Assembly: GCA_028023455.1 (NCBI GenBank)
Contig: JAQFVV010000013.1
Coordinates: 12,438,579 to 12,502,578, forward strand
DNA from: Epiperipatus broadwayi
Taxonomy: Eukaryota; Onychophora; Udeonychophora; Euonychophora; Peripatidae
Length of the DNA: 64,000 nt
Direction: 5' to 3'
The position numbers and the translations under genes were made by a program. How positions within the stretch are numbered: the first letter of the stretch is position 1; every line of letters begins with the position of its first letter. This document shows, piece after piece, positions 45,537 through 58,180 of the stretch. The notes beneath the pieces were generated by a model, which saw nothing but the letters and a program-made list of their open reading frames with translations, was not told where the DNA came from and did not search any database.

Positions 45537-48052
45537 TGTAACAGGAATTGGGTTCAAACCCTGTTACAAGGGATAGAGTAAATCAGGCTATATATGTATG
45601 TGTGTCTTGTTTCACAAGTTGTATTTGGAAAGAACCACGCAGCTACACATATAGTTACATAAATAATAATAATAGCGGTGATGGGTTACTAACATTAATG
45701 TATATATTTTACTTTCTTTCATTTTTCTTATTTTGTGGCATACATGTATATTGACAAATATTGTGTTGAAGGGGGTAAGAAAAATGAATAAAATCAAGAG
45801 ATTTTCAAATATTTTAAAATATGAAGAAAAAAGAATTTCGTTTACCTTCCATGAATCAATTAGTCAGACTGTATTGTTACTGAAACGGATATAGTTAATA
45901 GTTGGATGTTTCATTTAAATTAATAAGATTAATATATTATCAACCTTCGAAACTTTGTGGAAATGACTTTTGTGTTAGCTAAAAGAAAAGAACAGGCGGA
46001 ATGTCCATTAAGAAATTAAATTCTTGAGGATCCTATTGTCTAATTATCAAGGTAAATAACAAAGCATAGTTAGAGGGAAATTCCAAAAATAGCAAAAATT
46101 AAGACCAAGTTGCTAAGTGGTTTTTCTTTTGTTCGCATATTGGGTAAAAAGATTTTTGGCTAGAGATAAAAAACATTGTTGAGAGAGAGGACATTTTGTT
46201 TTTGGAAGTTGGCTATTGATTATTGCAGAGAGAAGGCAGAAGGCAACACGTGGGAAAAAGAAGAGATTTATAAAAATCATTTTTGACCAGAAAAAGAATA
46301 TAAAGGAAACTCCATGAAACACATGGGGTAAAGTTCTCATTGTGCTGGGGGTCTATGTTAGACTCCAGCTCCTTCTGTACCTTTAAGGCCACACAAGTTA
46401 TTAAGAGACAGATTGTCCTAAATATTATATAAAGAAAAAAAAAGAGAAACATGACAAATGAATCCTGCACCTGACATCCGCCATTCCACAGACCTGTCAT
46501 AGAATGATGAACTTCTTAATTAGAACACTGAATTGAAAGACAACCACTAAACATCACATGATCACCATCTCTATACTAGCACATAATTGTTGTAAACAAA
46601 GGCAAATACTCTCCATACAGTACTGCCACCCTGTGCCAAACAGAGTAATCAATGGATGCCAGAAGGCTTGTGCATAAAATCCCTATCTAGTGCCTACTCA
46701 TCCAATATCCCATACTAATTTCTAGCTTGAGGCCATCATCAGTGAGGGACTTGCCTACTCATCCAATATCCCCAGACTAGTTTCTGGCTTGTGGCCATCA
46801 TCAGTAAGGAGCTTAGATTGAAAGTATTATTGTATTTTCAATCTCATTCTCATAGTTTTGTAGTAGAGTTGCATTAGGTCCTAAGATCTAGGTGCAGTGC
46901 TCTCAGATACAAGGCTCCTCACTGATGATAGCCACAAGCCAGAAACTAGTCTGGGGATATTGGATGAGTAGGCACTAGATAGGGATTTTATGCACAATCC
47001 TTCTGGAATCCATTGATTACTCTGTTTAGCACAGGGTGGCACTACTGTACGGAGAGTTCTGCCTTTGTTTAATTGAAAGACAAAATGCGCCATTTTATCC
47101 AAGTTCACCCAAGGAATTAGAATAGAAGTAAAAGAATTAATCATAACAAAGAGTGCACTCAGAGATATTTGATTTAATTATGAAGACTCGTCAAAACAGC
47201 GGTAAATATATTTGCTATTATTTCCAATCTTTAAATCACAAAAATCAAATAGTGTAATAACTTTATACGTATTTTGCTTTATAGATTTTATTCTTTAACT
47301 ATAACATCCTGTAAAGAATATTATGCCATATACATGTGTGTGCCACTTTATATTTTCTTCAAATAAACCTAAATAGATTTTAAATTTAACAAAACAAACT
47401 TTATATTTTTTTTGTTCATTTATTTATCTTATTATATATATTTTTTGGTTTGGAATATATGTCGTTATGTTTTGAAATAGAATCCACTATTACTTTCCTA
47501 AGAGTGTATGTTGATATATGTTTATGTGTTAGATTAAGGTAAAAGAGTTAATTCACCTGCCGTTTCTTCTCTGGCAGATTACGCCACCACCCCTGAGCAT
47601 AAGATAGTATAAACCGGGCAAAAGCTTAAAATTTATTGAATTTATTTATTGTTAGCGAATTCCACGATTCTTGTTAAATAACAAGATTGGCGCTTGGGCC
47701 GTAGCCCACAAACGTGGACATTTGCACAGTGAGAGAGTTAGTTAAGTTTGGGAGGGATAGAATTGTATTAATTTATGTATATCCATGTTTGTATTTAGCA
47801 GCCGAATTCCTTTTCCTCACCTTTGAATGACCGAATATTAGGAAAACTTCACAAAAAGGGAAGGCTGACTCAAAACATGGGAAAATTTCGTATGGGAGGG
47901 GATGGTCAGAGCTCTAAATACTACAAATGTGTAGGCATATCAATTCACCCTTTGGAAAAAAATGCACATACAGAAGTCAAATCTCAATAACTAGCTGATA
48001 TATATAATAAATATAAAGCATAGTAAATGACGGAAAACACGGTTTAGTTACA
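45537..48052 (+). repeat. 3' LTR of the Gypsy element (2516 bp including a fold-back insertion)
   Basis: It is the partner of 39454-41434. It is about 535 bp longer because of an insertion at 46543-47070 plus its 12-bp target duplication. Apart from that, differences are scattered substitutions and small indels. Confidence 0.92.
46531..47082. mobile_element. Fold-back element inserted in the 3' LTR, 12-bp target duplication
   Basis: Insert 46543-47070 (528 bp) lies between two copies of AATTGAAAGACA (46531-46542 and 47071-47082); the empty site is in the 5' LTR. From AAACAAAGGCAAATACTCTC (46594) onward the left part is the reverse complement of the right part ending GGAGAGTTCTGCCTTTGTTT (47070). 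The arms are about 200 bp, with landmarks such as AGAGTAATCAATGGAT and CCTATCTAGTGCCTACTCAT. The left side has 51 extra bases before the inverted repeat and contains a 60-bp direct repeat (CTACTCATCCAATATCCC ... CATCATCAGT) at about 46690 and 46752. No coding capacity. Confidence 0.88.
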
Positions 48053-51000
48053 ATATATTATGCATAGATCTTGAATTGCTGATATTAGAGCTCAAGAGAT
48101 TTACAAAAAGAACTTATATTTAAGAAATTCCTTACAATATACTATCAAACTCACAGAAAATTATACATTACTAAGAAATAATCTAATTCCACAAAAATAT
48201 TTTTTAAACCCAATGTCATTTATCATAATTTTAAAAGTTTGAAAATTACAATTTCTATGTAAAAAGATAGCCACATTACCACTCACTAACTGCAAAAATA
48301 ATGTCCTTTCATGTGCTTTAACAGAGATCAATTCTGTCCAACAACCATAAATACTCACAGGCAAATTAAGAACACTGATAAATGTGGATCTAGTTTTCTA
48401 CCACCAACATAAGAGCTAACCATCTTGGCAAAAAAGAATGAAAACTCCAAAAAATATCGCTTTTGTAAATGAAAGTAGTAATTCCTTTTTATAAATATAT
48501 TGCAATGTATTGGGATTACCAACTTTTGTCTATAGAAGTCATGGTTATATAGAACAATGCCATTAAGAGGCTGAGAATTTAATACTAATACCTCTCTCAT
48601 TCAATATTTTCTTTTAAAATAGCTACATTTAATATCAAAAAGTAATGAAAAAAGCAATATAAATAATAAAAAAACTAGATTTTTTTAAAGCCATTCAAAT
48701 GAAATCCAAATTTTGATTGAAATAGAATTAAATACAAATGCAGCATTCTGAATTATAGTTCTAATATGTTGCAATTTTTCCAATTTATAAATCTATTATT
48801 ATAAGATACAAATTTTGTTTCTAGAGGTTAATTACAAATTGTTTCCTTTATCTTCCAGTACAATGCAAAATATTATTTGCAATACATTCTACAGTAAAAT
48901 CTAGAAATTTCTACAAAAATTCACAAATACTAAAAAATATTGCAAAAATAACTTTTCTCCTGACAACATAATGCCAGCCTGAATAATCAACTATATAAAA
49001 TATTCTTTGCAGAAGCTTTAGACCTCTTCTCTCTCTCCAGGTATCTATATCCATTTAAAATATCATTACACAATCTACAGATTTTTCTAATCAACGTAAC
49101 ATCTAAATGGCTATAAGTCAAATGCCATATTTTAAATATTTTCAAGAAAAATGGCCCCTGCAGAGGAACTATTTTTGTATCAAATATTCTCAAGATAAAT
49201 GTACCCAAAAACTCTATTGCAATAATGAAACAGTGAATTCTTTGACTATTATATGGAATAATAATAATAATTATAATAATAAAATAACAAGGATCGAAGA
49301 TCAGTATAATTAATGACATTGCAAAATCATATAAAGTCTATTTTTTATAAAACAACAAATTCCATCCCAGAACTAATTAATGACTTGCAAATATTTCATA
49401 AAAATTTCCAATAAACATAAATAGTAGAATATTCACAAGTACAAATTCCCAATTAATAAAAAATTACAACCAACTAACCTGTACTTAAATCAAATAATGC
49501 TTTTCATTAACAATAAAAAATAATCATATCATTTACAGTTTGACAGTAAGTCAAAATTCATTAAATTTCCTTAAAAATACATTTTCAGCTGAATCATGAA
49601 GAAATTCAAATCTATCTCCATCAATTTGCCTCACAATGGTAAAAAAAAAAAAACTTTACAAAAAAAAATCAAACATAGCTCTATCAAATGATTCTTCTAT
49701 TTCTAAACAATTAGTACACATTATTATACAATCTATGAAGTGTATCTTCAGTTCAAGGATTTTCCTTAATTATGCACAAATCTCATTCCTCAACAAGACC
49801 AATTACATTTATAGTGATCATATATTCTTTAAGACATCATGACCCATTTGTCCTTTATTTTATCAATTGAAATAGTAAATTTAATAATAGTATGCAACAT
49901 ATGGTCCATAGAAGTATGAACTATAAAAGTTATGCTAGTATTAATGAACATCTTGCTTGTACCACTGGAATATTTTGACAAACATTAATTCTTTACATAA
50001 TAAATTCATTCATAATGTATTGTATTTGTGAGCAGGTAAAGTCTTAATATTATTTTTGTTATTACATATTAATTTTTATTTTGTAGATACACTTTCATAG
50101 TACACAAAAGAAAATGTATTTTCAACAAAACATTGGAGAATTTTCTTTTCTCAATAGAGAAATAATGAATATTAATATAAAATATAACAAACATCTGGCA
50201 AACTTTATTGTTGTTAATAATGGTAGATTAGACATTAAATAGAATTTACTCACAATATGAAATAATAAAGTCATTGCTTCATCGATTAAATTATATTTGC
50301 TCTTTGTTAGCAAAATTTTCAATGTCAAAATAAAATAGTAAAAAAGCATCTCAATGTTATCATTGTATACAACATAAATATTCACTACAATCAAATGACT
50401 GACATGTTTTGTTAAAAATTATTCTCTTGTAAAAGAGAAGCAATCAGTTGTAATGTTTTCAATCCATATTCTGTTGTCTCAGTTAAAACTGATTAATGTA
50501 AAACAAGTTATATTACTATTTATTCGGACTGTTCCAATTATGGAAATACTAAATTGTGCCTGATTCTGATTATATGTTTTTTTTACTCAATCAAGGTAGA
50601 AATATAAGTTTTAGATTTAAAAATCTACCTGGAAAATTTTCTAATATATTTTAACAATTTACATCAAGAAATTGCCAAACAGATATAAAATTATTGTTAA
50701 ATTGCTTACTTTATATGCTGACAACATGAACTGCAACTTTGGCAATTAAAAAAGGAGAAAATGTTTTCTTTAAAATGCAAAATTTATATGACAAAATAAA
50801 AAAAAAAAAGACTAGTATTAATTGTGCTGTTCACATATCAAATAGCTGCAAAACCACTAATATCTATTGCATGAGAAATATTGAAGTGATATTAATAAAA
50901 TTTATTTACATTTTTGCAACTACACAATCAGGGTAGAAAAACTGAAAGAATTTTGTGATGATGTAGATATTCAATATATTAAAATTATTAGATTACAGTT

Positions 51001-52281
51001 AAGTACTTTGGCTAATTCTTTTATTAGTTTTAGAGAAAAAAATGTGCCATTCCGAAAATCTTTTTTGACAATGTGTTTAACAGAAATATAGTTATTTTTT
51101 TATTCATAGTTGAGTTTCAACATTTCAACAATTTAGTTTAAAATTTAAATCACAAGAAATTTCAATGTGTGAAATTATCATGCATTTAAAAAAATTGAAG
51201 CTAAAGTTAATTGAACAAAAAAAATTAAATTTTTTTATTTATTTTAGATTTAGAAAAAATCCAAAACATTGATGCCAACATATTTAAATATGCAATTCAT
51301 AATTTTTATTAAACTGAATATTGATTACTTAAATAATAAGGATAACTTTTTCATGGAAATACTTGAATAAATCTTACTACAAGAAATCTTTCTATGGGTG
51401 AAGATCAAGGAAAGCATTTTGTTTACTTCCCGTCACTGGAACTTCAATGTAAATGAAAACGAACTATTTGATAAAGTTTTTTGTATTAAAAGTTACATCA
51501 TTGGTGAAAAGATCAAAGAATAATGACAAAATGAATCCTGTATGAGTTGAAATTTTAAAATATTTCACAGATAAATATATATATCTTTTAAACACATTTT
51601 AAAAATTGTTAATTTTGTTTATATCTATCTAGATTTTTACATTTTGAATTACAAGTATTTCATTAGTGAATAATATATGGACCAGTAAAAAATCCAATAG
51701 CAAGAATTTACACCAAATGCAACTTTGATGTAATTTGTATACAATTTTATGAATTTTTAAAGCAAACCTGATTTATTGAAAAAAATTCATTTTTGTGAAA
51801 AGTATCAAAATTATTATTTTTTCTTTAAATAACAGTAAAATGTTATGTATAAGCTTAAATTTTATAATATATGTTATAAAGTTTTCAGTTTATGAAACAT
51901 TACAAAATAATTTCTAATTTGTTCTTATTTTCTTCACAAAAATGTGATCAACATAAGCAAACTCAGTGAAAAAATTTGCTTCTTAAGTTATGTAGATCAT
52001 CATATCATAAAAGATAAAAAGCATTTCATCTCCAATCTTGATTTATAATATTTTATTTTGTGCCAAAAAAACTGTATTATATCAGTCACCTTTATTAGTC
52101 TCAGATTTGCAAAATGTATTTTTTTTATTTAAAATCTGAAAATAAATATTGCCAGAATATTGTGTGTACAATTAGAAATTTTCTAAAGACAGTAAAATAT
52201 TATATAAGAATTTACATAATCCTCTTGGATATCCACATGCTACTTTATTATTCACAATTTGTACTAGTTTATTAAAAAAAA
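48053..52281. other. Unassigned AT-rich DNA
   Basis: No exon, RNA gene or matched repeat recognised in about 4.2 kb. The frames on both strands are short, low-complexity and lack splice context. Confidence 0.4.
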
Positions 52282-52323
52282 TGTTAGAAATCAATACTGC
52301 AAGAGCAGTATTGATTTCTAACA
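52282..52323. repeat. Perfect 19-bp hairpin with 4-nt loop
   Basis: TGTTAGAAATCAATACTGC (52282-52300) is followed by AAGA and then its exact reverse complement (52305-52323). A perfect 19-bp stem is unlikely by chance in this composition. It could be a tiny palindromic insertion or an RNA hairpin. The loop is too short for a typical animal miRNA precursor. Confidence 0.7.
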
Positions 52324-55300
52324 CGATTAACTGTTGACTATATTGGTAACTTCATTCTTCCATTTGCAAATATAATTAATTTATAATCAATAATGAATAT
52401 TTCATGTGAATTTCAAAATGTAATTTAGTTACATCTATTCTGTGACATATCAAGAATAAGACAAATAAAAACAGACTGAAATTTTTTTTAATATTCTTTG
52501 CCATTCTATTTAATCTACAAAAAAAAAAAAAAAAAAATTAAGAAATATCTCAATAAATTAATTATTGATAAAATCAAACAAACACATAAATATAAAAGAT
52601 GTTTAAATTCCGTTTGGCTTTACCAGGTTGCAAAAACAGGTTTTTTTTGCCATCTCAGTACATATAGTAAATTATTCTGCCTTTATAGTGTGATTCCACA
52701 AAGTTTTTTTCATTAACTAAATAAGAGTTGTCACTCAGATTTGGAGAGCTAAATATGGCAAGCTTAAATTTATGTTTCTTACATTATAGTGTGAATTTTT
52801 ACATATTACTTCACAGCAAAAATTTAGGATCATAATTCTAATCATATTATGTCCATGTACAAAACAGGAAGAACATATGCCAGAGAAATGCCAACAACTT
52901 ACTTCAATTTAAGAGATGAAATAAACTTTTACTAAAGAAAAAAAAAATAGTATACAATTATATTAAAAAAATAAACATTATTCTTTCAAGACATAAAGAT
53001 TCCACAATCCCAATTATGATTCTTATTAAACTACACTATGAACCAGTTCCCTACATATCTTTTTTATTAAAATAGATTTAATCTCAAATTAAACACAGTT
53101 TATGATAAGATGAAGAAATAATATTTGACTTATTTCAAAATTGTTTAAGCTTTAACAAACTGAGATAAAAAAAAAATATTTGATCATTTTCATCTCAGAG
53201 TGAAATATTAGTATTTTACCGGTCTTTAAATTAGTCAAACCACACAATACCAGAGTTCTTATTGATGCCATGTCCAGGCACAGTTTATTAGATATATGTT
53301 TATCCTTGATAATAAAAAATGCAATATATTAAAAAGTCTGACCAATGAATGAAATAAATAAATTTTGAAAGACTTAAACATCTAACAATTTTTTTTTCTT
53401 AAAACACAAATTGTCTGTGATTTGCAATGCAAATTTTAATAAACATTAACTTATGTTATTAACTTCATGTTTGCATTCATAACTCAAATGATATTAAATG
53501 TATTAATTTTATATCTGAGTTCATTTATCAACATACTATTTTAAAACAGTAATTCCAATTACAACCTAAACCTATTTTAAAAATCTTTTATTATATTTAG
53601 TTTTTATTTAAAACAGAACTACATCAAGATGTCCTTCTGTTGTCATTATCTAATTTTTTAAAATAAAGTAGAAATTATGATACCATTCTATACAAATTTT
53701 GGCATGGTTCTCTATATCTATTAATTCATTCTGGATTTCACACATACACACATATATTAACAAACATGCAAAATAATAATAACTACATTTATTAAGTTAT
53801 CCATAGGACATTTTATTCCAATAGTATTTTTTCTTCCATATCCTAGGACAATGTAGAGGTGCCATAATGTGTTTTTGTTTTTTATTCAGAGAAAAGTAAA
53901 AACAGACTTCTACAAAATTAAAAAAAAAAAAAAATTAAAAAAAGAAAAAAAATATATATATATTTTGCTTTACTACCTAGGAGCTTTTGCAACAGTTATT
54001 AAAAAAAATTCACAGAAATTAAAAATACAAGACAGCAAGAAAATGACATAATAAAAACAAAATAGAACAAAAAAAATATTGTATACAAAAACCAACAGTA
54101 TACATCCATAGGACAACTAAATACTACTTTAAACACGTACAGAGATTATTACGATCAAATAGTTGACCGTTACGGTTTTTAATGTACATATTATTCATAA
54201 TAATAATAATGAAAATTTACATAATACTAAATATAACTTTTAGGATTTATACTGAGTCATTTCCTTACATAAAAAAAAAATGATGATAGAAAGAAAATTG
54301 GACTAAAAAATTCATAATTTATGAAAAGTATGGCATCCATAAAAATAGATGGTTTTTTTTTTTTAAATTTTTTATGATTATTGGTCAAGTTTTTAATTAT
54401 GAAAATTATAAATAATAAAATTTATAAATTTTAGAATAGCACAATTCTTAAATGAATTTAATTTACATTTACAGTGTAGAATAAACCACATGAGGAAGTA
54501 TAACATATACTTTTCCAGACCTTCTTATACAGGAAACCTCAAACATAGCAATAATTTTTTCTGTGACGTTTAACATAAAAAAAAAATATACATACCAGCC
54601 AGATAAAAATTTTCTAGCATTTTAAAAATAAAAAAAAATTAAAAATAAAATATATAACATTTCAGAATTCAGTTGATTTTATAACCTATAATACAAAATA
54701 GTTCTTTATATAATTTTATATTAGCTCCATTAAAAATATCAATTAAACATATATAACTTTATTTCTCTAAAACATGATGACAGTGTAAAATTTTGTAAGA
54801 CCAAATATTTCTGTGTCAATATATTTTTTTTTTTAAAATATGAAATTAAAACAATTATAATATAAGGCTAATTATGAATGATTTTTTTTTTTTTTTTTTT
54901 TTAAAAAAAAAATGAAAATCGAGAAAATTGCAACTGGAATAAGGAAAAATGTATATCACAGTTGTATCTGAACAAGTAGGTTACACAAAAGGGAAGAAAA
55001 AAATATTTTTTTTACTTTTTATTTTTTTTTTAAAAAATATCTAATAAATAGTTTTATAATTTGCTTTGCTACTTGGATAAAAACTAGCAAAATCTACAGC
55101 CATTGACACCGCTACTTTTCATCAGAAATAAATAGATCTATGGATTATGATACAGTTTTTAATAATTAACATCTAAAAAATCATAAATGGAATCCATTAA
55201 AAATATATACTAAGCTGCACGCACAATACAGTATTATGATTGCATTCTCTCCAAGTTGGTTTGGCTTTGATGAGAAAAAGGTCTTTTCAGTTCATTACAA

Positions 55301-55389
55301 TAAGATTTGCATATGCCAGAAAATGGTACAATTGACAATCAAATGCAACAGAACATACTAGTGTTATTTCAAATAATGCCATGAACAAT
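52324..55389. other. Unassigned DNA, partly possible RSF1 3' UTR (minus strand)
   Basis: Many A and T homopolymers (for example T-run at about 54881-54902). The part nearest 55.4 kb may be 3' UTR if the first polyadenylation signal is not used. No other feature recognised. Confidence 0.35.
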
Positions 55390-55395
55390 TTTATT
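55390..55395 (-). terminator. Candidate RSF1 polyadenylation signal
   Basis: TTTATT on the plus strand is AATAAA on the minus strand, about 120 bp after the RSF1 stop codon. Other AATAAA-like motifs occur further left, so the true cleavage site is uncertain. Confidence 0.4.
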
Positions 55396-55514
55396 GTACT
55401 ACTCTGAACCTTGGACGTATTGCTGGAAAATTGCACCAAAGATAAGTGCGGAAACCAACAGCCCCCATAGTTTGTATGTTTTTTTTCTCTCCAAAAGAAT
55501 AAAACATACTTTTT

Positions 55515-57775
55515 TTATTCTTGAGTCAGGTAGGTAATAATATCAGTAACCCCTGATAAATCATCCTCTTCACCTCCAGCAGCAGCACTATTTCCAGCAA
55601 TAGTACCACTAGTGGATCCATTATGACTACCAGTACTGTTAGCTCCAGAAATGCTACTGGCTGTTGATGCTCCTATTGCTGGTGTAATTCGTCCACTGCT
55701 ATCAGCACTTCCTGGTCGACCTTCAGGAGATGAAGCTACAATTGCTATTGTTTTATTAGAACCACGAAGAAGATTATCAATCATAAAACCTCCATTATGT
55801 GGATGCTGTCCAAGAGGACCATAATATCCATAAGGATGACCATATGCTGATGAATGTTCAGAATATGGGTGGCCCTGAGGACTTCCTGTATAAACATAAC
55901 CAGGACTGGGATAAGCACCATACTGTGCATATGGATATCCTTGACCCTGAATGGAACTTGAGTAGGCTTGGCCTTGGGAATGTGCAGGATAGGCTTGCTG
56001 ATAAAATGAACTATGATATGCATAAGGGGAGTGACTGGATGGATATGATCCTGTTGGTGATGGATAATCATTTTTAGGAGAAGACTGAACTCTGACATGA
56101 ATTGGGGATAAAGAATGACTAGGATATTCTTGCCCCGACCTATCATGTAAAGAAGAATGAGATGGTGGGGTTGCCCGAATGACAGGTGGCCTGTTTTCTA
56201 TATGACGAGTTTCAATTTCTTCTAATTTAGATTTTAAAGGTTTCAGATCAGATTTATTATCAGCTAACCTTGTTGATTTCATACTTAAGTCCTGAACACC
56301 TTCAACAATAGGAATTTCCTCATCTCTATACATTTCTTTTTCATATTTAGAAATAATTGATTCTTGTGGTCTTACTATTGCTTTAGTTTCTTTTTTGACA
56401 ATAATTGATTCATGAGGTATCTGTTGAAAAGACTTCTGAAATGATGTTTTAATTTGTCCCACATGTTCTTCTCTCACATTAAATGACTCTCTTTTCAAAT
56501 CAATAGGCTGTTCCCTATCTGCTGTTTTGTGGACTTCTTCATTTTTAGGAATAAATAAAGATTCATTTTTAAATGGTTCTTCTACCATAGCAACCATTTT
56601 TTCCATTTTTTTAATATTTGTAGAAGTTTCTTGTTGCTTAATTTTTTCTACATTTACAAATCCAAAGTTTTCAGATTTTTCAGATTCCTTTTTGGTTTCT
56701 TTTTCTGCAGCAGCAAGTTTATTTTTAATAACTGTCTTTATAACTTCCTTTGCAATACTCAATCCCTGATTTGAATTGATTGAACTTTTGTTTATATCTT
56801 TTGTATGTGGCTGAGGACTAACATGCTTTTCTTCCAGATTTACGGTTTCTTTTTCTAATTTTGTTATTGTTTCAGAGCATACATCAGGCAATTTTTCTGA
56901 AGTTTTTTTAGAATTTAATACTTCCGATATTTGAGGTTTTTCTTCTATAGTAGAAGGTTTCTTAGTTATATGAGGATCAAGCTTTTGATTATTTTCATTT
57001 TCATGTTTTATCTCTTCCTGAAGATCAGAAGATTTTAATTTTGTTTTATTAGATTCATTTTCATTAGTTTTGATTATTACTGTTGACTGGGTTGGAATAG
57101 TTTCAGGAAATTCTTTAGTAGCTTTATTTTTTGGAATTTTTTTTTCCTCACCCAATTTTTTAGACTGAGTTATTTCCTTTAAATTATTGCATAAAGTTAC
57201 ATCTTTTTTAAGCTGATCTAAAGCTTCTTCTATTACTTCCTCCTCCTCTTCCTCATCTTTTAAAAGCTCCATAGTTTTCTTTAAAATTTCTTCTTCATCT
57301 TCTTCATCTGTTTCTTCCTCATCATCATCATCGTCTTCTTCCTCATCTTCTTCTTCCTCTTCTTTTTTAATTTCTTCTTCATCTTTCTTTATAAAATCTT
57401 TTAACCTTAATTTTTTTCTTTGAACTTCTTCATCTTCAGATTCTGATTGAAGTAATGTTTTATAATTTACACGTTTTGCTCGAGTCTTACGCTTATGACC
57501 AGAATCATTTGTATTATCATCTTCACTGCTTTCATTGCGCCGCTTTGGTCTTTTTCGAGGAGCTTCTTCTGAATCATCACTTTCAGAATATTTAGGTCTT
57601 CTTTTACGTATAAATGTTTTACTATATGCAGATCGAGGCCTTCTTCTCCAGGATGGATCATCAGATGTATATTCAGATTCGGTATTTGAATCTTCTCTAT
57701 AGCTAACATTTTTACTAGCTTTTCTTTGTGACCGACGGAAATAATCACTGAAATCACTGTCTTCTTCTTCAGCAA
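55515..57775 (-). CDS. RSF1: RSF1 (remodeling and spacing factor 1) orthologue, large C-terminal last exon
   Basis: RSF1 is the histone-binding partner of the ISWI ATPase SNF2H in the RSF nucleosome-spacing complex. The exon starts after TTTATTTTTAG (AG at plus 57776-57777), two bases into a codon, and encodes 752 further residues to TAA at 55515. The preceding ATG-led residues of the open frame are intronic. In exon order: SDFSDYFRRSQRK and VSYREDSNTESEYTSD (residues 6-37), matching the SDFSDDF ... INYKEDSESDG block I recall from vertebrate RSF1; basic/acidic Ser-rich blocks with an NLS-like RKRPKRR (73-79); an acidic Asp/Glu tract (about 131-180); a long Lys/Glu-rich disordered part; a Tyr/Pro/Gln/Ser-rich stretch (about 578-662); MIDNLLRGS; and a C-terminal EEDDLSGVTDIITYLTQE, equivalent to the vertebrate EEEDELLRVTDLVDYV end. 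DDT, WHIM and PHD domains must be upstream, outside the window. Confidence 0.82.
55790..56050 (-). other. Tyr/Pro/Gln/Ser/Gly-rich low-complexity segment of RSF1
   Basis: About 85 residues with repeated short units such as QGQAYSS, QGQGYPYAQYGAYPSPG, QGHPYSEHSSAYGHPYGYYG. The composition is that of aromatic-rich, prion-like disordered regions. I do not recall such a region in vertebrate RSF1, so it may be lineage-specific. A plus-strand frame (55799-56077) and a second minus-strand frame (55781-56146) across it are shadows. Confidence 0.75.
57228..57385 (-). other. Acidic tract of RSF1 encoded by a trinucleotide-like GAA/GAT repeat
   Basis: Nearly uninterrupted Glu/Asp codons (exon residues about 131-182) ahead of KKTMELLKDEEEEEE. 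On the plus strand it shows as TCTTCTTCATC-type low-complexity DNA, a likely site of length variation. Acidic tracts of this kind are typical of RSF1 and other histone-binding proteins. Confidence 0.75.
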
Positions 57776-58180
57776 CTAAAAATAAACAAAATATCACAAT
57801 GAAATAAAAACATATTAAAAAAAAATTGTTATAATAATAAAACAAATGGTTTTATGTTTTCATATGTTTTTCATTAGACATAATGATTCTTTTTATTATT
57901 ACAGTATCTGCTTACTCTATCATCTTCTAAAATGACTAAATTTTTCAACATTTAAAATGCTCTGTTGTATAAAATACAGATTTATTATAAACATTTAGAT
58001 AATTTTATAAATGATATGTAAAAATTTAATGAAATGTTTGCTATGGGTCACACTGAAAATAAATTTTAAAAACGATAATCGATGTTCATTGGTTTCTAAG
58101 ATTTATTGTTCATCACTAAGTAAGTTTAATAACAACTACAAATTTGGACATATGAAAGAATAGATAATAACACTAAGGAA
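57776..58180 (-). other. RSF1 intron, proximal part
   Basis: Starts (in gene orientation, ends) with the acceptor at 57776-57777. No repeat or exon recognised until the LINE fragment begins. Confidence 0.5.

Larger units (their letters stand above)
39454..48052 (+). mobile_element. Full-length Ty3/Gypsy LTR retrotransposon, inactive
   Basis: Both LTRs start TGTAACAGGAA and end TTAGTTACA, with inverted termini TGTAAC/GTTACA. The internal 4.1 kb holds a primer-binding site, gag-like, protease, RT, RNase H and integrase segments in Ty3/Gypsy order (integrase after RT), and a polypurine tract. Flanks ACATT (left) and ATATT (right) are a possible 5-bp target duplication with one change, if the termini are taken as ATTGTAAC/GTTACAAT. 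Stops and frameshifts in every domain plus roughly 10% difference between LTR starts indicate an old insertion. Confidence 0.92.

Noticed and set aside
52262-52330. 19-bp hairpin considered as a microRNA gene
   Set aside because: The 4-nt loop and 19-bp stem without a lower stem are shorter than animal pre-miRNAs; kept only as a structural finding.
55781-56146. Additional 121-codon minus-strand and 92-codon plus-strand frames across the RSF1 exon
   Set aside because: The main 776-codon frame has clear RSF1-like composition; the others are overlapping frames in low-complexity coding DNA.
57776-57845. ATG-initiated start of the RSF1 frame at 57845 with a hydrophobic N-terminus resembling a signal peptide
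   Set aside because: The hydrophobic residues come from a T-rich polypyrimidine tract ending in TTTTTAG; RSF1 is nuclear and the exon begins at 57775.
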